NCBI GenBank assembly: GCA_016742295.1
Contig: JACVCA010000011.1
Location: 1-16,530 of the forward strand
Direction: 5' to 3'
Length of the DNA stretch: 16,530 nt
Origin: Alphaproteobacteria bacterium
GTDB lineage: Bacteria; Pseudomonadota; Alphaproteobacteria; JAGOMX01
The translations under genes were made by a program, and so were the position numbers. The notes beneath the pieces are model-generated. The model had not been told where the DNA came from, searched no databases, and worked only from the letters and a program-made list of their open reading frames with translations. This document shows, piece after piece, positions 13,931-16,530 of the stretch (the first letter of the stretch is position 1; each line of letters starts with the position of its first letter).

Positions 13931-15013
13931 ATGCGTTCATTTTATAAAAAGATAGGAATTGTAATCCAAACTTGCTTTATTTTACTTTCCCCCGTCGCAG
14001 TAGCTATGGAGGGTCCTACAGATTCGAGTTCACCTACCAGGAGAACTACTCATCCTTCCTCTTACAACAATTATGTTGTAGATATCCTTGATAAGGTGCT
14101 GGGGTCGGAGGGTCAGGAACATACAGTCAAATGGTGCATATACCACAATGAGCTTAATGTTACACCTGGTCAATGCTGGGCAGGTAATGCCAGTTTGCGT
14201 GATGATATTATGCCTACCCATATATTGGGGAATGGATTGTATAGGTTACGAGATAATATAAATGCTTTAAAACAGGAGTACCTTCCTTCAAGCTTTCAAT
14301 TTTCTGGTGCCATTTTAGATATTGAATTTGATACAGGTGTATTTGATAGGTTAGTACAACAAAAAACACAGCCTAGTTTTATAGTATCCAGGACTGTAAA
14401 TAATCCACTAGGTAGTAACGCAACTACATCTCACAGTTTTACATATACGGCGAGTGTGCAAGAATCAATATCGTTAAGTTTTGAGAGTTCAAAAAAACAA
14501 ATGTTAGAGAGATTCAGTGAATTACGTATTTCTAATTCTAGTACAACCCACGTACAGGGCGAAGCAAGCGCTTCTCTGTTTGGTCTCATTGATCTTAGTA
14601 GTAGTATATCCCATATTTCAAATAAAACAGCAAGCTCAAAAGATCAAACGAGAACTAGAGTAGCAAGCCTGACAAAAAGCGGGGAAACTGTTACAATTTC
14701 TAGTGACACTTCGTACCATATTAATAATACACTTACTGCTCAACCTGGTGCCCATATAAAACAAAATTGGTTTGTCAATGTTATTAAGGGCTTAAGCATT
14801 CCTTTTGAAGCAAGATTACTTGTTCGAGCAACAAGGAAAAGTAATAGTGGGGTTTGCACAGCAGACAAAATCATAGAGCTTCTTCAAATGGGGTATGGAG
14901 TTGAAGCTACAGACATTTCTGCTAAAGATGCTACATCAATATTATGCAAAGCAAGTGGAAGTATGGCTGTTTCTTTGGGGTTGGATATTGAAGATTTTAT
15001 AAAGAATTTGTAA
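13931..15013 (+). CDS. Secreted aerolysin/ETX-MTX2-like pore-forming protein
   Basis: A 360-residue protein with a textbook signal peptide (MRSFYKKIGIVIQTCFILLS then PVAVA-M; cleavage near residue 25). Residues 45-150 form an N-terminal region I do not recognise, with three cysteines. Residues about 155-350 resemble the beta-rich region of aerolysin/epsilon-toxin/MTX2-type toxins: a run of alternating Ser/Thr strands (SHSFTYTASVQESISLSFES), a second amphipathic Ser/Thr stretch around SNSSTTHVQGEASASLFGL that may be the membrane hairpin, then TAQPGAHIKQNW and IPFEARLLVRA, the family's loop and strand landmarks. It is a paralogue of the toxin part of the gene at 3786 but complete. Such proteins are secreted as monomers and form rings in target membranes. 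Targets here are unknown. A strong hairpin at 15158 probably ends its transcript. Confidence 0.7.
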   Translation: MRSFYKKIGIVIQTCFILLSPVAVAMEGPTDSSSPTRRTTHPSSYNNYVVDILDKVLGSEGQEHTVKWCIYHNELNVTPGQCWAGNASLRDDIMPTHILGNGLYRLRDNINALKQEYLPSSFQFSGAILDIEFDTGVFDRLVQQKTQPSFIVSRTVNNPLGSNATTSHSFTYTASVQESISLSFESSKKQMLERFSELRISNSSTTHVQGEASASLFGLIDLSSSISHISNKTASSKDQTRTRVASLTKSGETVTISSDTSYHINNTLTAQPGAHIKQNWFVNVIKGLSIPFEARLLVRATRKSNSGVCTADKIIELLQMGYGVEATDISAKDATSILCKASGSMAVSLGLDIEDFIKNL

Positions 15014-15268
15014 TATAATTGTAAAGGCGTAGGCAACCGCTATTCTTTAAAGGACTAAGATCCTGTATAGTATTTACGATGCCAGCCCTAGGTTTTAAGT
15101 TAGCTCTTTTTGAAGTGGCTTCCAATAAGGGAGAAACTGAAATTAGAACTACCTAATAAGAGCGATTTTTCTTTGAGAAAAATCGCTCTTTCCATTAAAA
15201 AAATAACAAAGATTATAGGATTCCATGCATAGCAATGAGCGCCGTCATATATGCTTATATAACACGCC
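15014..15268. other. Downstream region of the second toxin-like gene
   Basis: No gene is supported here. The only clear element is the hairpin terminator at 15158-15192. The rest is AT-rich with no family-like frame. Confidence 0.4.
15158..15192 (+). terminator. Strong hairpin terminator
   Basis: AAGAGCGATTTTTCT (15158-15172) and AGAAAAATCGCTCTT (15176-15190) are perfect 15-bp complements around a 3-base loop, with a short T run after. It lies 145 bases past the stop of the aerolysin-like gene and most likely ends that transcript. Confidence 0.75.
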
Positions 15269-15377
15269 CTTTAAGGGATATATAACAGCTTGAGGGTATA
15301 CCTCATTGCAGATGATGACCTAGAGCTATATTGAAGGTGATAGCAAAGCTAAACGGAAAGTCGTGCAACTTATTTAA
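15269..15377 (+). pseudogene. Decayed copy of the integrase 3' end
   Basis: This 109-base stretch aligns to 12262-12368, the last 35 codons of the integrase gene, with roughly 80 percent identity by eye, one base deleted and three inserted. After an in-frame TAG it reads SYIEGDSKAKRKVVQLI then stop, against SYIEGDSEAKRKVVQLI in the intact gene. The catalytic tyrosine codon is present but the GHTS motif is broken by the frame change. Only this terminal part is visible; the rest of the old integrase is gone. Confidence 0.85.
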
Positions 15378-15392
15378 ATAAAAAATACTAGC

Positions 15393-15444
15393 GCGCCGTT
15401 TCGATCAAGAAGCGATGGCTATCGCTTCTTGATCGAAACAGCGC
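15393..15444. repeat. Near-perfect 24-bp-arm palindrome
   Basis: TTTCGATCAAGAAGCGAT (15399-15416) and ATCGCTTCTTGATCGAAA (15421-15438) are exact complements around GGCT. The arms extend by GCGCCG and CAGCGC with one mismatch, giving 24 bp per arm. No T run follows on either strand, so it is a poor terminator. It could be a repetitive extragenic palindrome, a recombinase site or a structured RNA. Confidence 0.85.
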
Positions 15445-15450
15445 TAACCT

Positions 15451-15522
15451 AAATCTGAAGGTACTATAGGGGGAAGGTCAATTAGCCGTGAGACACTCTA
15501 TCAATATTTGAGGAGTAACTAA
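15451..15522 (+). pseudogene. Possible serine-recombinase C-terminal remnant
   Basis: In one frame this reads GRSISRETLYQYLRSN then stop. The ISRETLYQYL block resembles the helix-turn-helix recognition helix at the end of Tn3-resolvase/invertase-type recombinases. A stop lies just upstream in frame and no catalytic domain is present, so it is at most a fragment. The short match leaves real doubt. Confidence 0.35.
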
Positions 15523-15568
15523 CATTTAAAAGAAGAGAAGATAGATAGTTAAAATTAAGCTATATTTT

Positions 15569-16403
15569 GGCACCGTCAAGTTAACTCACCCAGGTTAAAA
15601 CGGGCCTTGATTTGGAAAATTTAGGCGCAAAGAAGCTGTTGAGCTGCTTCTATCCAGATAGCACAACCAGCTGCAAAGGCGGCTTTTCGTTCAGGAGCTT
15701 TATTTACATAACGACCAACATCAACAGCAAAAAGATTACGAATCTTTCCCATTAAGGACAGCATTTTCTGGGCACCTTTGGGAGATTTAAACTTAATCAA
15801 GCATTTTTCTTTCCGACGGGTAGGCTGGTGGGCATTTTCTGCGCGATTGTTTAGTCTTTTATGAGTCCGATGCTCGGTCTGACGGCACATGAATTTTATA
15901 GGCTTTCGGTAGCTTCTCAGTTTATCTGTTACTATGACTCGGGGTGATGGATAACTTCTCAGCAACCGGCTTAAAAACCGAATCGCTGCTTTTTTATTGC
16001 GGTGTTTTTGAAGAAGAACATTAAGCTCATATCCATCAGAATCTACAGCACGCCATAAGATAAAAAATTCCCCATTAATCTTCACAGTCATTTCATCAAG
16101 ATGCCATTTATCAGCAGGAGTTCTCTCCCGTTTTTTGATGACATCTCGAAAATGGTTTGAGAACTTGATACTCCAGGATCGAATAGTTTCATGGCTTACT
16201 TGTATGCCTCGAAAAGCAAGTTGCTCTTCAATATCCCGGTAGCTGTTATTAAAGCGGTGATAAATCCATACAGCTTGGTTAATAATAGATACAGGAAAAC
16301 GGTGGCGATAGGGAGCGGCTGTTAAAGACATATTTATCTCTTCTAAAATTTTCTACTACTTTAACATACCTGCTTTATACTTTAAAGTTAACTTGACGGG
16401 GCC
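15569..16403 (-). mobile_element. IS6-family insertion sequence, complete
   Basis: An 835-bp element bounded by GGCACCGTCAAGTTAAC (15569-15585) and its complement, which reads GGCCCCGTCAAGTTAAC from the other end (16387-16403), 16 of 17 matching. The size and the single transposase suit the IS6/IS26/IS240 group. No 8-bp target duplication is seen: the flanks are TATATTTT and CGGGTGAC. The right side interrupts an IS110 transposase whose continuation is not on the left side, so DNA has been lost or rearranged at this copy. Confidence 0.9.
15621..16331 (-). CDS. IS6-family DDE transposase
   Basis: A 236-residue transposase that moves its element through cointegrates. An N-terminal helix-turn-helix region (about 17-55; YRDIEEQLAFRGIQVSHETI then RSW) precedes a DDE catalytic core with D79 in KWHLDEMTVKINGE, D136 in VIVTDKLRSY and E165 in NNRAENAHQPTRRKE, all typical of IS6/IS240 proteins. 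The length matches the family's usual 230-240 residues, and the frame has no stop, so the protein may be functional. The start at 16331 is preceded by AGAAGAGA. It fills almost all of the element between the two inverted repeats. Confidence 0.95.
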   Translation of the reverse strand: MSLTAAPYRHRFPVSIINQAVWIYHRFNNSYRDIEEQLAFRGIQVSHETIRSWSIKFSNHFRDVIKKRERTPADKWHLDEMTVKINGEFFILWRAVDSDGYELNVLLQKHRNKKAAIRFLSRLLRSYPSPRVIVTDKLRSYRKPIKFMCRQTEHRTHKRLNNRAENAHQPTRRKEKCLIKFKSPKGAQKMLSLMGKIRNLFAVDVGRYVNKAPERKAAFAAGCAIWIEAAQQLLCA

Positions 16404-16530
16404 CGGGTGACAGCTTCACAGATTGCTTCTGAATCATTAAAATCATTCTTGTTGGTTTTGACATAAGGCTTTACATACTGTGGATTCATCAGCCTAACTT
16501 CATGACCAAAAGACGCAAACTTACGTGCCC
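16404..16530 (-). pseudogene. Truncated IS110-family transposase fragment
   Basis: On the minus strand the frame from 16528 reads ARKFASFGHEVRLMNPQYVK then PYVKTNKNDFNDSEAICEAVTR, the conserved GHEVRL..P..VKPYVK..KND..D.EAI.EA block of the IS110 transposase N-terminal DEDD domain. It is cut at 16404 by the end of the IS6-family element, and its start lies beyond the window. It is in the opposite orientation to the IS110 remnant at 13442, so the two are not halves of one copy split in place. Confidence 0.85.

Overview
The window looks like accessory DNA from an AT-rich intracellular bacterium of protists or amoebae. Alphaproteobacterial relatives such as the Holosporales/Paracaedibacter group are my best guess. 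This rests on gene content only: an F-box protein, Sel1-like repeats, several signal-peptide proteins with host-facing folds, a BRO/DinD protein, a VapBC pair and many decayed insertion sequences. There is no rRNA, tRNA or housekeeping operon to confirm the taxonomy.

Layout. At the left edge (1-1326) are the 3' end of a umuC-like translesion polymerase gene and a HAD-family phosphatase. From 1602 to 10804 there is a run of large genes for probable exported proteins: an F-box protein with nine tandem 32-residue Sel1-like units (1602-3653); an aerolysin/ETX-MTX2-like domain fused to the N-terminal fragment of an IS5-type transposase and ending in a eukaryotic-style polybasic + CaaX tail (3786-4643); on the minus strand, a signal-peptide protein with a central Smr nuclease-like domain (4904-7243); diverging from it, a signal-peptide protein with HxE...CxxC residues typical of zinc deaminases (7619-9091); and a signal-peptide protein with two RNase III domains, the first with a complete active site and the second with most of it lost (9284-10804).

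The right part is mobile-element territory. A VapBC-type pair (10821-11454, minus) is followed by a small tyrosine integrase (11787-12368), a BRO-N/DinD-like gene (12478-13305), a decayed IS110 transposase (about 13442-13759) and a second aerolysin-like protein with a clear signal peptide (13931-15013). After these come a strong hairpin terminator, a decayed copy of the integrase 3' end (15269-15377), a near-perfect 24-bp-arm palindrome (15393-15444), a possible serine-recombinase tail, a complete IS6-family element with matching terminal inverted repeats (15569-16403), and a truncated minus-strand IS110 transposase running off the right edge.

How it may work together (inference). Three neighbouring genes carry nucleic-acid enzyme folds (Smr, deaminase, RNase III) behind Sec-type signal sequences, next to pore-former-like proteins and an F-box protein. 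The simplest reading is an effector or toxin island built up by mobile elements, aimed at a eukaryotic host or its other microbes. The most striking items are the secreted Dicer-like double RNase III protein, the putative exported deaminase, and the CaaX tail on the transposase-toxin chimera.
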